Source: an uncultured Bacteroidota bacterium
GTDB taxonomy: Bacteria > Bacteroidota > Bacteroidia > B-17B0 > Aurantibacillaceae
DNA length: 64,000 nucleotides
Direction of reading: 5' to 3'
NCBI GenBank assembly: GCA_937873155.1
Contig: CALMVZ010000011.1
Span: 186,001-250,000 of the forward strand
The notes under the pieces were generated by a model. That model was given only the letters and a program-made list of their open reading frames with translations. It made no database searches and was not told the origin of the DNA. The translations under genes were made by a program, and so were the position numbers. Shown piece after piece: positions 16,813-29,100 of the stretch (its first letter is position 1; every line of letters starts with the position of its first letter).

Positions 16813-16862
16813 CGGCTTTTTCAAATAATAAAAAATCGTTATTTTAGAGCTAAAATCACCGG

Positions 16863-17288
16863 ATGAAAGCCATTTTTTTAACCTTTTTCAGTCTTTTTAC
16901 GATAACTTGTTTTTCCCAGTCAAAAACCGACATTTCAGAGGTAACTGAGGCCATGAAAAAACAAGAAGCCGCATGGAACAAGGCCGATATTGAAGGGTTT
17001 ATGGCTTATTATTGGAAAAGCGATAGCCTTAAATTTATTGGCAGCAAAGGCATTACTTATGGCTGGCAAAAAACGCTCGATAATTACAAAAAAAGCTACC
17101 CGACGGCGGATGCAATGGGCTTTCTGACCTTTGAAAACAGTACAGTTGAACAGCTTTCACCTGTAAAAATATTTGTGATCGGTAAATGGCATTTGAAACG
17201 TAAAGAAGGTGACGTTGGCGGATCGTATACCCTACTCTGGAAAAAGATAAATGGTAAATGGGTGATCACAGTTGATCACACGAGTTAA
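16863..17288 (+). CDS. Secreted NTF2-like (SnoaL/DUF4440-type) protein
   Basis: A 141-residue protein with a clear signal peptide ending near CFSQS (residue 19-20). The mature part follows the DUF4440/NTF2-like pattern: a helix with MKKQEAAWNKADIEGFMAYY, the strands SLKFIGSKGITYGWQ, and a closing GSYTLLWKKINGKWVITVDHTS, which is the usual C-terminal sheet. These cone-shaped folds bind small ligands or act as enzymes; no catalytic assignment is possible. It is divergent from the metH riboswitch and its last four bases overlap the end of the convergent TPR gene. Confidence 0.87.
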   Translation: MKAIFLTFFSLFTITCFSQSKTDISEVTEAMKKQEAAWNKADIEGFMAYYWKSDSLKFIGSKGITYGWQKTLDNYKKSYPTADAMGFLTFENSTVEQLSPVKIFVIGKWHLKRKEGDVGGSYTLLWKKINGKWVITVDHTS

Positions 17289-18862
17289 GATTTGTTTTTT
17301 CTTTTTAATTCACTTACGTTTCGTTCGATATATTTTTCAGTGGGCATTAGCGATTGCTGAATCCGTTTTGCATAAATAATAGAGTCAAGGATCTCCTTTT
17401 GTTTTTCTTCCACTAAAAATTTTTGTTGTTCGATTATTTTTTTCTGTTTTTGTTCAACCCTGAATCTTTTAAATAAGAACCCCGCGAAAACAATAATTAA
17501 AATAAGCCCGCCATACAAAGTATAGCGCTTTGTTTCTTCCTGCTTCAATTGGATCGCAACCACTTTTTTCTCTTCGGCTATTTTTACACTGTCTGCTATT
17601 ACCTTTCTTTGATAATCAAACTCGAATTGCTTTTTTAAGCTGTGCTTCCGGGTTTTTTCGTTCATCACAGTATCACGCATAGCAATATATAATTCGTACA
17701 TCGCCAGGGCTTCGTTTCCTTTGCCTTGTTGTTTATATATTTTATAAAGTAAAGACGAAGCATCACATATATTTAGAGGGTATTGAATTTTCTCCGACAT
17801 TTTTAAAGCTCTTTTCCCATACTCTTCTGCCGTTTTAAGATCCTTCTTTTCTAAGTATAAAGAACCGATATTCCTTAAACTATTAGCAATTCCATGAGCA
17901 TCCTGAATTTCTTCTCTGAGTTTAAGGCTTTCTGTAAAATAGACCATCGCGCTGTCATAATTTTGTGCCTCACGATACATATAGCCTATATTTATCAAAC
18001 AAGTTGCTATTCCTCCTTTTTCGCCCATGCGCTCGTATAGCTTTAATGCTTCTTTGAAATTCTTTAAGGCATTAACATTGTCATTCTCTTCCCTGTAAAT
18101 GTATCCGATGTTTAAAATTGTTGAGGCTACTCCTGAAAAGTTATTGAAGCTTTTTTCGATCTCAAGGCTTTTTGCCAGATATTCTTTAGCGCGGGCTCTT
18201 ATCCCCTGTTTGAAATAAATAATCCCAATATTGTTGTAAGAAATAGCCATGCTTTTTTTATCCTTGAGTTTTTCCTGGATCTTCATCGCATCCATATAAT
18301 AATCGAGAGCTTTCATTATGTCGCCCTGATTTTCAAAGATCCAGCCGGTATTTACAATTGCATTTGCCATTCCGAGTTCATTCCCTGCTTCTTCAAACAA
18401 ACGGAAACTTTTTTTATGATACTCAAGGGCTTTTGCTATTTCACCTGAATTATGATAGATAACTCCCAGGTTATTATAAGTATTTGCCGCTCCCGACTTG
18501 TCATTAATATCTTCTAAAAGTTTAATGCTCTGCTCGTACAAGCGGGTTGCTTCTTTCACATCACCTTTTTGATGATAGGAAGTGCCTTTGTTATTCAAAT
18601 AAGTGGCTTTATATCTTAACAGAAGTATTTCTAACTCTTTTTCCGGCTTTTGCTTAAGTTGTCGTTCGACAATAACGCTGATCTGATCATTGTATGTTTG
18701 CCACTCCCCTTCTTCAGCTATCTCTGATAAAGATGCGAGAATAGATAATTTTACAGTATCATGACATGGTTTGGCTAAAGCAATTTTTAAAGAATCAACG
18801 TTTTGTGTTTTAGCTATACTGAAAAGCAAACAAAATATGACCAATAACTTGCCTTTCGCCAT
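17285..18862 (-). CDS. TPR sensor lacking its SpoIIE phosphatase domain (apparent truncation)
   Basis: A 525-residue protein from the ATG at 18862, or 528 from an in-frame GTG at 18871 that overlaps the mutase stop; the ATG places the signal peptide (MAKGKLLVIFCLLFSIAKTQ) at the N-terminus. Eight or so TPR units follow (AANTYNNLGVIYHNSG, ANAIVNTGWIFENQGD and others), then a transmembrane helix near 448-466 and a coiled coil. The protein ends just after IIYAKRIQQSLMPTEKYIE, the linker that normally leads into the SpoIIE/PP2C domain, and stops at KRKNKS. Its paralogue at 9934-11997 keeps that domain. It may act as a partner or decoy, or be decaying. Confidence 0.88.
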   Translation of the reverse strand: MAKGKLLVIFCLLFSIAKTQNVDSLKIALAKPCHDTVKLSILASLSEIAEEGEWQTYNDQISVIVERQLKQKPEKELEILLLRYKATYLNNKGTSYHQKGDVKEATRLYEQSIKLLEDINDKSGAANTYNNLGVIYHNSGEIAKALEYHKKSFRLFEEAGNELGMANAIVNTGWIFENQGDIMKALDYYMDAMKIQEKLKDKKSMAISYNNIGIIYFKQGIRARAKEYLAKSLEIEKSFNNFSGVASTILNIGYIYREENDNVNALKNFKEALKLYERMGEKGGIATCLINIGYMYREAQNYDSAMVYFTESLKLREEIQDAHGIANSLRNIGSLYLEKKDLKTAEEYGKRALKMSEKIQYPLNICDASSLLYKIYKQQGKGNEALAMYELYIAMRDTVMNEKTRKHSLKKQFEFDYQRKVIADSVKIAEEKKVVAIQLKQEETKRYTLYGGLILIIVFAGFLFKRFRVEQKQKKIIEQQKFLVEEKQKEILDSIIYAKRIQQSLMPTEKYIERNVSELKRKNKS

Positions 18863-18867
18863 TTTGA

Positions 18868-20991
18868 TCACCTCTTTAATAATTTCTCGAGTATTTCCTG
18901 CGCGCTTTTTGCAATAACTGTACCAGGACCAAAAATAAAAGAAACACCTGCTTTGTAAAGAAAATCATAATCCTGTTGAGGGATAACTCCACCTGCAACT
19001 ACAATAATATCTTCGCGCTTATATTTTTTTAATTCCTCAATTACCTGCGGAACCAAAGTTTTATGTCCTGCCGCTAAACTACTCACACCTAAAATATGTA
19101 CGTCGTTCTCTACCGCTTGCTTTGCTGCTTCGGCAGGCGTTTGAAATAAAGGACCGATGTCTACATCAAATCCCATATCGGCAAAACCAGTAGCAATCAC
19201 TTTTGCACCTCGGTCATGACCATCTTGTCCCATTTTAGCCACCATGATACGTGGACGGCGGCCATCTTTTTCGGCGAATTTATCTGCTAATTCGCGGGCT
19301 TTTGCAAAATCTTTATCCATGCTGATCTCTTTACTGTAAACTCCGGCTATTGAACGGATGTTGGCTTTGTACCGGCCAAATATTTTTTCGAGTGCAAATG
19401 AAATTTCTCCTAACGAGGCGCGGACACGGGCTGCATTTATAGATAACTCCAATAAATTTCCTTTTCCTGTCTTCGCTGCTTCTGTCAATGCCTCCAATGC
19501 CTTCTGAACTTCACCTTCATTCCGTTCAGCCTTTAGTTTTTTCAAGCGTGCGATCTGTTGATCCCTTACTTTGGCATTATCAACATCTAATATATCAATA
19601 TTCGTTTTTTCTTCTGTCTTATAAGCGTTAACTCCTACGATAATGTCTTTTCCACCATCAATACGTGCCTGTTTTCTTGCAGCGGCTTCTTCGATCCGCA
19701 TTTTTGGAATTCCTGTTTCGATCGCTTTGGCCATTCCGCCTAACTCTTCCACTTCCTGAATTAAAGTCCAGGCTTTATGAGCTAATTCATTAGTTAAGCT
19801 TTCAACATAATAAGAGCCTCCCCAGGGATCAACTACTTTGCAAATATTTGTTTCTAGCTGCAAGAATAATTGTGTGTTACGTGCTATACGCGCACTGAAA
19901 TCAGTGGGTAAGGCGATCGCTTCATCCAATGCATTTGTATGTAAACTTTGTGTTCCGCCCATTGCAGCTGCTAAAGCTTCAATACAAGTACGCGCAACAT
20001 TGTTATAGGGATCCTGCTCGGTTAAACTCCAGCCGCTCGTTTGACAATGTGTTCGCAATGCCATTGACTTTGCCGATCTGGGATCGAACTGCTTCACTAT
20101 TTTCGCCCACAACATTCTTGCCGCCCGCATTTTAGCGATCTCCATGAAATGATTCATGCCGATCGCCCAGAAAAAAGACAAGCGCGGCGCGAATGCATCA
20201 ATATCCAATCCTGCTTTTACACCGGTACGGATGTATTCCAATCCGTCTGCTAAAGTATATGCTAATTCAATATCTGCAGTGGCACCCGCTTCCTGCATGT
20301 GATACCCGCTGATAGAAATTGAATTGAACTTGGGCATATTTTTTGAAGTGAATTCAAAAATATCAGCAATTATTTTCATTGAAGAACCCGGCGGGTATAT
20401 ATAAGTATTCCGCACCATGAATTCTTTTAAGATATCATTTTGGATAGTGCCGCTTAACTTATCCATACTAACGCCTTGCTCCTCTGCAGCAACAATATAA
20501 AATGCAAGGATCGGAAGCACTGCGCCATTCATTGTCATGGAAACACTCATTTGATCAAGAGGAATTTGATCAAACAAGATCTTCATATCTAAAATTGAAT
20601 CAATAGCAACTCCTGCTTTTCCAACATCGCCTTGCACTCGCTCATGGTCACTATCATAACCACGGTGTGTTGCGAGGTCGAATGCAACCGATAATCCTTT
20701 TTGTCCGCCTGCCAGGTTCCTTCTGTAAAATGCATTGCTTTCTTCCGCAGTGCTGAATCCGGCGTATTGACGGATCGTCCAGGGATTTTGAACATACATA
20801 CTGGAGTATGGCCCGCGTGCGAATGGAACTATACCGGCTCCGAATTTCAAATGTTCAAGTCCTTTGGAATCGGATGGAGTATAGATAGGTTTTATGTCGA
20901 TCTGTTCCGCTGTGGTAAAAGTGTCTTTCTTTTCCTCTGTAACAGAAGCATTTTTAAATGAATATTTTATTTTGGAAAAATCTTTTCTCAT
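18868..20991 (-). CDS. scpA: Methylmalonyl-CoA mutase, large (catalytic) subunit
   Basis: Interconverts succinyl-CoA and (R)-methylmalonyl-CoA with adenosylcobalamin. The protein is 707 residues, normal for the family. The substrate barrel shows [21 protein letters not shown] near residue 60, [20 protein letters not shown], and [19 protein letters not shown]. The C-terminal cobalamin domain carries [12 protein letters not shown], with His592 as the cobalt ligand in the DxHxxG motif. The ATG overlaps the small-subunit stop as TGATG, so the two subunits are translationally coupled. The stop abuts the start of the TPR gene downstream. Confidence 0.97.
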   Translation of the reverse strand: MRKDFSKIKYSFKNASVTEEKKDTFTTAEQIDIKPIYTPSDSKGLEHLKFGAGIVPFARGPYSSMYVQNPWTIRQYAGFSTAEESNAFYRRNLAGGQKGLSVAFDLATHRGYDSDHERVQGDVGKAGVAIDSILDMKILFDQIPLDQMSVSMTMNGAVLPILAFYIVAAEEQGVSMDKLSGTIQNDILKEFMVRNTYIYPPGSSMKIIADIFEFTSKNMPKFNSISISGYHMQEAGATADIELAYTLADGLEYIRTGVKAGLDIDAFAPRLSFFWAIGMNHFMEIAKMRAARMLWAKIVKQFDPRSAKSMALRTHCQTSGWSLTEQDPYNNVARTCIEALAAAMGGTQSLHTNALDEAIALPTDFSARIARNTQLFLQLETNICKVVDPWGGSYYVESLTNELAHKAWTLIQEVEELGGMAKAIETGIPKMRIEEAAARKQARIDGGKDIIVGVNAYKTEEKTNIDILDVDNAKVRDQQIARLKKLKAERNEGEVQKALEALTEAAKTGKGNLLELSINAARVRASLGEISFALEKIFGRYKANIRSIAGVYSKEISMDKDFAKARELADKFAEKDGRRPRIMVAKMGQDGHDRGAKVIATGFADMGFDVDIGPLFQTPAEAAKQAVENDVHILGVSSLAAGHKTLVPQVIEELKKYKREDIIVVAGGVIPQQDYDFLYKAGVSFIFGPGTVIAKSAQEILEKLLKR

Positions 20992-22343
20992 CAGTTCACT
21001 TTGGTTACAGATCTCTCTTTTTCAATTTCAGAAGCTATACGAACAGGTTTTATCGGACGGATATCTTTAGTTACTGAAGAACTTTCTTTTCCTCCGTAAT
21101 AATTTATCTTTTCGTTCTTGTTTTCGAATTTATTCACTCCGATCAAAACCAATTTCCCTTCCTTCACTTCCTGTTTTAATGAAGCGGCGCCTTGCTCAAC
21201 CAAATCCTGGATGAAATTATTTTTCATGCAAGCGATAAATCCGCCTTTACTCTCGATCACTTTAAATTGTTCCCACGCTTTTTCAGCTATTGATTCAGTA
21301 ACTGATTCTATATAATAAGACCCTGCGGAAATATCAGCTACTTTGTTCAAATACGCTTCGTCTTTTAATATATGTTGCTGATTGATCGCAATGCGTGAGC
21401 TAAAATCAGATGACTTATCAAAACCTTCATTGTATGGTAATACACTTAAACTATTTGTTCCGCCTATAACAGCACTCATCGCTTCTGTTGTTGTACGCAA
21501 CATATTATTGTAAATATCCATACAACTTTTATCAGCCATTGTAGTTTGTGCATGTATATGGATCGGGAAGTTAGTTTTGTATTGTTCCTGAAGTAATGCT
21601 ATCAGTTTTCTGAAAGCGCGGAATTTTGCGATCTCTGTAAAAAAATCGGGGGCTACAGAAAAAGAAAAATGAAGTGTTTTATCCTTTAAACTATTTTGTT
21701 CGGACAAATAATTAAAATATTCGTTCGCATGCGCTAATCCGATCGCTAATTCGTTTACCGTACTTGCGCCTGCATCTTCATATAGACCAATATTTACAGG
21801 AATATGTTTTAACTTTTTCAGAACAGAAAGATCTTTTATTTCATCATCATGCCATTCGCCATAGAAGGCGAACAAATGCAAAGGATCAATATTCACAAAG
21901 CACTTTATTTTCCCATCATGTTCATTTACTTTTCCATAATGTGCTTTCAGATCTTCTAACACGTGCAGTGCATCATTCGTGATCACGAATTGAGAATAAA
22001 TGTGTTCGAGTGAAATGTCTTTTATAAGAACAGATGTATTGATCCTTTTATTAATGAAAAAAGACAATCCGCTTGCTCCGCCTTCCAATGCTTTTAATGC
22101 TCTTTGATTTGCCTCCTTTTCATCACTGACCATGATCTGCTCACAAATATCCCAATCACAAGTAGTGAAGAGCGGTTCATGTTTTTGATCTAAGTCCTCT
22201 GAAGTATAAAACGGATTTACATTAAACCCATTGTGTGTTTTCCACACCAGCTGCTCAAAATTTACTCCTTTAAGGTCTTTAATTATCTGTTCTTTCCATT
22301 GGGCGGAAGTAACGCCTGTAAATTCTGTGAAAAGATGTTTCAT
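20991..22343 (-). CDS. scpB: Methylmalonyl-CoA mutase, small subunit
   Basis: A 450-residue non-catalytic partner of the large subunit. It keeps the barrel fold ([53 protein letters not shown]) but lacks the cobalamin-binding DxHxxG domain; a normal small subunit is longer (about 600-640 residues) and keeps a degenerate cobalamin-like domain. This copy ends after the linker ([14 protein letters not shown]), a shorter form that I believe is common in Bacteroidota. It is cotranscribed with the large subunit and with the small membrane protein upstream. Confidence 0.93.
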   Translation of the reverse strand: MKHLFTEFTGVTSAQWKEQIIKDLKGVNFEQLVWKTHNGFNVNPFYTSEDLDQKHEPLFTTCDWDICEQIMVSDEKEANQRALKALEGGASGLSFFINKRINTSVLIKDISLEHIYSQFVITNDALHVLEDLKAHYGKVNEHDGKIKCFVNIDPLHLFAFYGEWHDDEIKDLSVLKKLKHIPVNIGLYEDAGASTVNELAIGLAHANEYFNYLSEQNSLKDKTLHFSFSVAPDFFTEIAKFRAFRKLIALLQEQYKTNFPIHIHAQTTMADKSCMDIYNNMLRTTTEAMSAVIGGTNSLSVLPYNEGFDKSSDFSSRIAINQQHILKDEAYLNKVADISAGSYYIESVTESIAEKAWEQFKVIESKGGFIACMKNNFIQDLVEQGAASLKQEVKEGKLVLIGVNKFENKNEKINYYGGKESSSVTKDIRPIKPVRIASEIEKERSVTKVN

Positions 22344-22366
22344 ACTTCTATTTAAGAAAGATCCGG

Positions 22367-22891
22367 TTAAAATAGTTTTGCGATCTCTTTTTTCGCGTAT
22401 TCCAATGCTATCTCATTTGGCATTTTTTTATCTAAGCCCGCCACGATATTCAGGATCATCATTGCTAATTCATTACTCGGTGCATCAGTCGGAACTTTTG
22501 TAGCAGAGATATTTATCAATTTAATGATCTCTTCTTTTGCTGTCTTTACCAGCTCCCATGTATTATGCGACACAAAGATCTGTTGCGAAATATTATGTTC
22601 ATATTCCGATTTTATTGTTTGAATAAGATCCTGGTGCAATTGTCTGCTGCTGATCCCGTGCTTATTTACGCGGATCACTAAATTGTTCGGATTGATGCGC
22701 TCTAAAAAAATAACAATACGCTCGTATGCCTGGATCTTTTGCGGCGTTATCATGTTAATAGAGATCTTTTTTGTTTCATGCTCACGGCGCTCCTGTTCGT
22801 TCTTAAAATACTTTTGAAAGAAAAAGAAGGCGGCTAAAAAAACCACCGTTGCCGGTAAAATGATCTTTAATAGGTCGATAATTGCTTCCAT
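22367..22891 (-). CDS. Conserved membrane-anchored protein upstream of methylmalonyl-CoA mutase
   Basis: A 174-residue protein with one N-terminal transmembrane helix (about residues 8-26, ILPATVVFLAAFFFFQKYF) and a soluble helical domain with NMITPQKIQAYERIVIFLERI and QIFVSHNTWELVKTAKEEII. I recognise the type as a Bacteroidota-specific uncharacterised family that tends to sit beside the mutase genes (possibly DUF7935, from memory), but have no functional assignment. It lies 23 bases upstream of the small subunit on the same strand and is probably first in the operon. Confidence 0.8.
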   Translation of the reverse strand: MEAIIDLLKIILPATVVFLAAFFFFQKYFKNEQERREHETKKISINMITPQKIQAYERIVIFLERINPNNLVIRVNKHGISSRQLHQDLIQTIKSEYEHNISQQIFVSHNTWELVKTAKEEIIKLINISATKVPTDAPSNELAMMILNIVAGLDKKMPNEIALEYAKKEIAKLF

Positions 22892-23117
22892 ACTATTTTT
22901 CTAAAGGTTAACCCTCTGAAGTGGGATAAATTTCGTGATTATTTTGTTCATTTTATCATTGTTTGATCTAAATATTTGTCCGAATTTTATCTCGTTTTCT
23001 TCCTTTTATTGCTAAATAACGCACTATTTTACAGGAAAATACAGGGAAGGGTCAATTTTTCGGTTTTTTTGTGGAATTACACGTTCCTCTACATCTAAAT
23101 ATCATAAAAACAAGGTT

Positions 23118-26100
23118 ATGACTTTCAAGAAAATTTATACGGCTCTACTGATGTGCATCGCAAGTGCCATCATCTCGATGGGGTTTTTCAGTAATTTTTT
23201 TACTAAACAGGCCGATTTCATCATCAATAAAGGTGACAGTTATGATAAACTATGGAAGCGCGTTGACAGTTGTAATAATAAAGGCTTGACTGAATCGGCT
23301 TTAAAAGTTGTTGAAGTTATTTATGCCAAAGCAAAAGCGGATAATAATGCAGCTCAATTTGTAAAAGCCGTATTGCACCGCATGAAATTTGAAGCCTATA
23401 AAGAAGAGTTCTCGTTAGAAAAATCAATTATCAAGTTACGTGATGAAGCAGAGGCAGCTAAATATCCTGTGAAACCTGTTCTTCATAGTATTCTTGCTGA
23501 TGCCTACTGGCAATATTTTCAAAACAACAGATGGAAATTCTATAATAGGAGCACAACGGTAAATTTTAAGAACGACGATATTACAACCTGGGATCTGAAA
23601 ACAATTACAGATGCAACTATTAAAAATTATAAAACTTCTTTAGAGAAACCCGATACATTAAAACGTACCAAGGTTGATATATACGATGATGTTATTGAAA
23701 AAGGAACAACCGAATGCCGCAAATGGAGGCCCACTTTATACGATTTTCTTGCTCACCGGGCACTGACATTCTTCATGGGACAAGAACCGGATATTTCCCG
23801 TCCCGCTAATCGTTTTACTGTTAATGAAGATATTTATTTAAAAGCATATCCTGAATTTTTGAATGCCGACATAAAAAATCCTTCAGATAGTTTAGAAACA
23901 AAATATTATGCTTTGAAATTGATGCGGGATGTGATCCGCTTTCATCAGAATGATAATAATCCCGATGCGTTGATAGATGTTGAATTGTTACGCCTGGATT
24001 ACGTTCACAATCATTCTCAAAATGTTAAAAAAGACACTTTATATTTTAATTCCTTAAAAGGATTAGAGTCTAAATTCTCTTCCAGTCAACGTGTGACTGA
24101 GATCGATCACCGAATGGCAAATTGGTATTTACAAAAAGCAAACCAATACAATCCTTTGGTTAGCGATAGTTATAAATGGTACAAAAAAACAGCGAAAGAA
24201 ATTTGTCAGGCTGCGATAAAAAAATTTCCGGAATCTTATGGCGCTAAAGAATGTCAGAACACCATTTATTCTATCGAAGCAAAAACAATGAATTTGGTTG
24301 TTGAAGAGGTAAATGAGCCCAACAAACCATTCCGTGCAATGGTTGCAACCGCCAATATCAACAAAATGTATTTCAAGATCGTAAAGACCTCCCATCTTGA
24401 ATTGCGCAAGTTCTATAGGAATTTGTATAGCGAAAAACTATACCACAAATTCAATACATTGCCTATAGTAAAAACATTCGAACAGGAAATTCCGAACGAC
24501 GGCGACTATCAAAGTCACAACCTGGAAATAAAAATGCCCGAATTAGCTGCAGGATATTATGTGATCCTTTCTTCCTTAAATCCGGATTTCAAATACGAAA
24601 GCAATTTGACCTCCTATGCACCCGTAATTGCTTCAGACATTACAACTATTGAACGCCGTAAGGATGATGGCTCTTATGATTTTTATGCTGTCCATCGTCA
24701 AACTGGCGAGCCGTTAAAAAATATCACAGCGCAAGTGTGGCATGAAAAATACAGTTACGTAACCCGTGAATATGAAGTAAAAAAAGGAGAATCTTATAAA
24801 ACGGATGATAAAGGCTATTTCAATGTTGGTTATCACAAAGAAGAAGACCGTTCGTTCTTTGTTGAGATGATCAATGGCAACGATTCGTACTTCAACAATA
24901 ACAGCTACTACACTTACAAACCATACAATAATGAATATACACAGGTCCGCTCATTTATTTTTACGGACAGAGCTATCTACCGCCCCGGACAAACTGTTTA
25001 TTTTAAATCAATCGTTTTAGAAGGAAAGAATAACGACAATTATAAAATAAAAACTAATTATCCCGTGACTGTTACTTTCTACGATGTGAATTATCAGAAG
25101 GTGTCTTCGCTTGATCTGACCACAAATGAATTCGGAACTGTAAGCGGATCTTTCGTTGCGCCTCAAGGTGTTTTAAATGGGCAAATGCGAATTACTGACG
25201 GACACGGACAAACTTATTTCTCAGTAGAAGATTACAAACGTCCCAAATTTGAAGCAAATTTTAATCCTGTAAAAGGTTCTTACAAAATAAATGATGAGAT
25301 AACAGTTACGGGTGTTGCAAAAGCCTATGCCGGAAATGTAATTGATGGTGCTAAAGTAAATTACCGCGTTATCCGACAGATCAATTATCCATATTGGTAT
25401 TGGTGGTACCGTTCTTATTATAATTCAGGAAATGAAACTGAAATTACCAATGGGGAAACGATTACCAATGATACAGGCGCTTACATAATTAAATTCATAG
25501 CATTGCCTGATGAAAGTGTTTCGAAAACAAGCCAGGCTACTTATCAATACCGTGTGATCGCTGATGTTGTTGACATTAATGGAGAAACACATAGTTCAGA
25601 AACTTATGCAACTGTTGGATATCAGGCGATCAAACTAACTGTAGATGGTGAAGATATAATTGATCAGAATGCATTCAAGCCATTTAATATTACTACCTAC
25701 AATTTAAATGGAGTTGCCGAAGCGACAAAAGGTAAATTCGTAATTTATAAATTACAACAGCCCGAAAAAGTTTTCAGAAACCGTATTTGGGCACAGCCGG
25801 ATCGTCACACTCTTACAAAACAAGAGTATTATACAACTTTTCCGAATGATCTTTATGCTGATGAACTAAATAAATACAAATGGGAAAGGGAAAAACTTAT
25901 AGTTGAGAAAGAATTTGATACCGGCTCTAAAACAGAATACGATCTTGCCTCAGAATTAAAAAACCAAAAGCCCGGGGTTTATATTATTGAAGCACTTTGT
26001 AAAGATAAATTCGGGGAAGATGTAAAAGCTTTCGCTTACTTTACATTATTCAACCAGGATAACACAAACATTCCTGAACAAACACCGGATTGGTTTTATT

Positions 26101-29100
26101 TCCCAAAAACAAAAGCTGAACCGGGAGAAAAGATCTCTTATATCCTCCACTCTGCCTATCCGAATGTTAATTATATGTTCGAGTTAGAACATCAGGGCAA
26201 AGCTTTAGTTACAAAAACCGTAACAACTGCCATGCAGCCGAATGAAATTATAGTAGAAGAATCTTACCGCGGTAATTTTGCATTTCATACAACTTTCATA
26301 AAGAACAACCGTTTTTATCACCACAGTAATGTGGTTACTGTTCCTTATACCAATAAAGAACTTGATATAGAATTTCAAACGTTCAGAAATAAATTATTAC
26401 CGGGACAACAGGAAGAATGGAAGCTGATCATTAAAGATAAAAAAGGGGATAAGGCTGCGGCTGAATTAATGGCCGGTATGTATGATGCTTCTTTGGATGC
26501 ATTCGCTGCAAACAATTGGTATTTCAATGTTTACAATACATACTACGCAAGGCTGAATTGGGCCTCAGGTGTTGGTCACCAAAATAATTCTACAGAATTC
26601 AACAATCTTGGAAGTAATTATGTGTCGGTACCCGGTCGTTATTACGATTACTTGAATTACTTCGGTTTATATTTCTACAGCAATTACTATTACAGGGGCG
26701 GGCGCGAATATGATTCATACGATGGTGCTTACCCTGCCACAGAAGCTTCAGGAAATGTAGCAATGGATGAAGTGAGCACCACTAAATCCGCACCATCTCC
26801 AAAACAATCTATGAACCGGATGAAAAAAGCCGATGAAAAAAACATGGAGATGAAAGAGGAGGCCGAAACAGTAACAGGATACGCAGAGAGTAATGGTCCG
26901 GGTAAAGCTATGGGCGGTGCTGATAAAGACGGAAAAAAAGGAAAAGAAGATGAATTAAAAAATGTAAAAGCGCGAAGTAATTTTAATGAAACAGCTTTCT
27001 TCTTTCCGCATTTAGAAACAAATGAAAAAGGCGAGACTGTGATTAAATTCACTGTTCCGGAAAGTTTAACTAAGTGGAAAGTGATGGGCCTTGCTCATAC
27101 AAAGGACCTGAAGATCGGTCAGTTCACAAAAGAAGTGGTGACGCAAAAAGAATTAATGGTTGCTCCAAATGTTCCGCGCTTCTTCCGTGAAGGTGATAAA
27201 ATGACTTTCATTTCTAAAATCTCAAATTTATCCGAAGCTGACATGAAAGGTTTTGCGGAATTGAAATTGTATGACGCATTAACTGAACAAGAGATCTCTC
27301 ACAAAATGATAGAAGCGGTGCATGGTGAATTTCCAACTATCGGATACAGGGATTTTGCAGTGAAAAAAGGATTAAGCACAACCATGGAATGGAACATTGC
27401 TATCCCGGAAGGTTATTCTGCTATTAAATATAAAATTGTTGCGAAAGCCGGAAACTTCAGTGATGGAGAAGAAATGGCAGTCCCTGTTTTAACTAATCGT
27501 ATGCTCGTGACTGAAAGCATGCCTTTACCGATTAGAAGCAATCAAACCAAAGAATTTGATTTTGTGAAATTCGGCAATCAGAATAATAATTCTACAACAT
27601 TAAAAAATCATTCTTATACTTTAGAGTTCACAGCAAATCCGGCTTGGTACGCAATTCAGGCATTGCCTTATTTGATGGAATATCCTTACGAATGTGCGGA
27701 ACAAACGTTCTCAAGATATTACGCGAATACCTTATCTTCTTATGTTGTGAATTCAAAGCCAAAGATCAAATCAATATTTGAAGCATGGAAAACCTCAAGC
27801 CCCGATGCATTCTTATCTAACTTAGAAAAAAATCAGGAATTGAAAGCGGTTATATTGGAAGAAACCCCTTGGGTATTACAATCGAAAAGTGAAAGTGAGA
27901 ATAAAAAACGTGTTGGTTTATTATTTGACTTAAACAAAATGGCTAACGAACAAGCCCGCGCTTTCAAAAAATTACAAAAAGCCCAAACTTCAAATGGAGG
28001 GTTCTGGTGGTTTGAAGGCGGACCTGATGATTGGTACATTACCCAGCACATCGCTTGCGGTTTTGGCCACATGGATAAATTAGGCGCTATTAAAACGCGT
28101 GAGAATTCTGAGATTTGGAATATGGTAAGCAATGCGGTTCAATATTGCGATAACAGAATGCGTGAAGAATATGAATTGGTGAAAAAATACAATCCAAAAT
28201 ACAAAACTGAAAATCATTTGAGCTATATGGCCATCCAGTATTTGTATATGAGAAGTTTCTTTAAGGATATTAACATCTCGAACAGAAATAAAGAACACTT
28301 TGAATATTACAAAAAGCAAGAACAATCCTATTGGTTACAGAATGGACGTTTTATGCAAGGGATGATCGCTTTAAGTTTACATCGTTATGCTGATCTAAAT
28401 ACCCCGAAAGATATTTTAAAATCGTTGAAAGAAAATTCATTGAACAGTGAAGAAATGGGAATGTACTGGAAAGAGAATTATGGTTATTACTGGTATGAAG
28501 CTCCGATTGAAATGCAGGCTTTAATGATCGAGGCTTTTGATGAAGTGAACAATGACCTGAAAGCTGTAGATGATCTGAAAACATGGTTGATCAAAAGCAA
28601 ACAAACACAGCATTGGGGAACCACACGTTCGACCACAGAAGCTGTTTATGCCTTATTATTGAAAGGAACAGATTGGTTAGCCACTGAACCAAATGTTGAA
28701 ATTACAGTTGGCGATATTGTTCTTGACCCAAAAAATGATAAGAGCATCAATGCAGAACCCGGAACAGGTTATTTCAAAAAAACATGGAGCGGTTCTGATA
28801 TTAAAACCTCAATGAATAAGATCAAAGTTGCTAAGAAAGATCAGGGTGTTAGTTATGGTGCTGTATACTGGCAATATTTTGAGCAGTTAGATAAAATTAC
28901 GCCTCATGAAACGCCTTTGAAGATCAAAAAACAATTATTTCTTCAAAAGAATACTGTAGGCGGTCCTGTTATTGAACCGATCACAGCTACTACTAAATTA
29001 AAATTAGGCGATAAGATCAAAGTTCGTATAGAATTGCGGGTTGACCGTGACATGAATTATGTTCACATGAAAGATATGCGGGCTGCAGGATTTGAACCAA

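Noticed and set aside
15741-16862. Cobalamin riboswitch upstream of metH
   Set aside because: No B12-box-like motif was recognised in this leader; the elements present match SAM-I instead. No B12 leader was seen before the mutase genes either.
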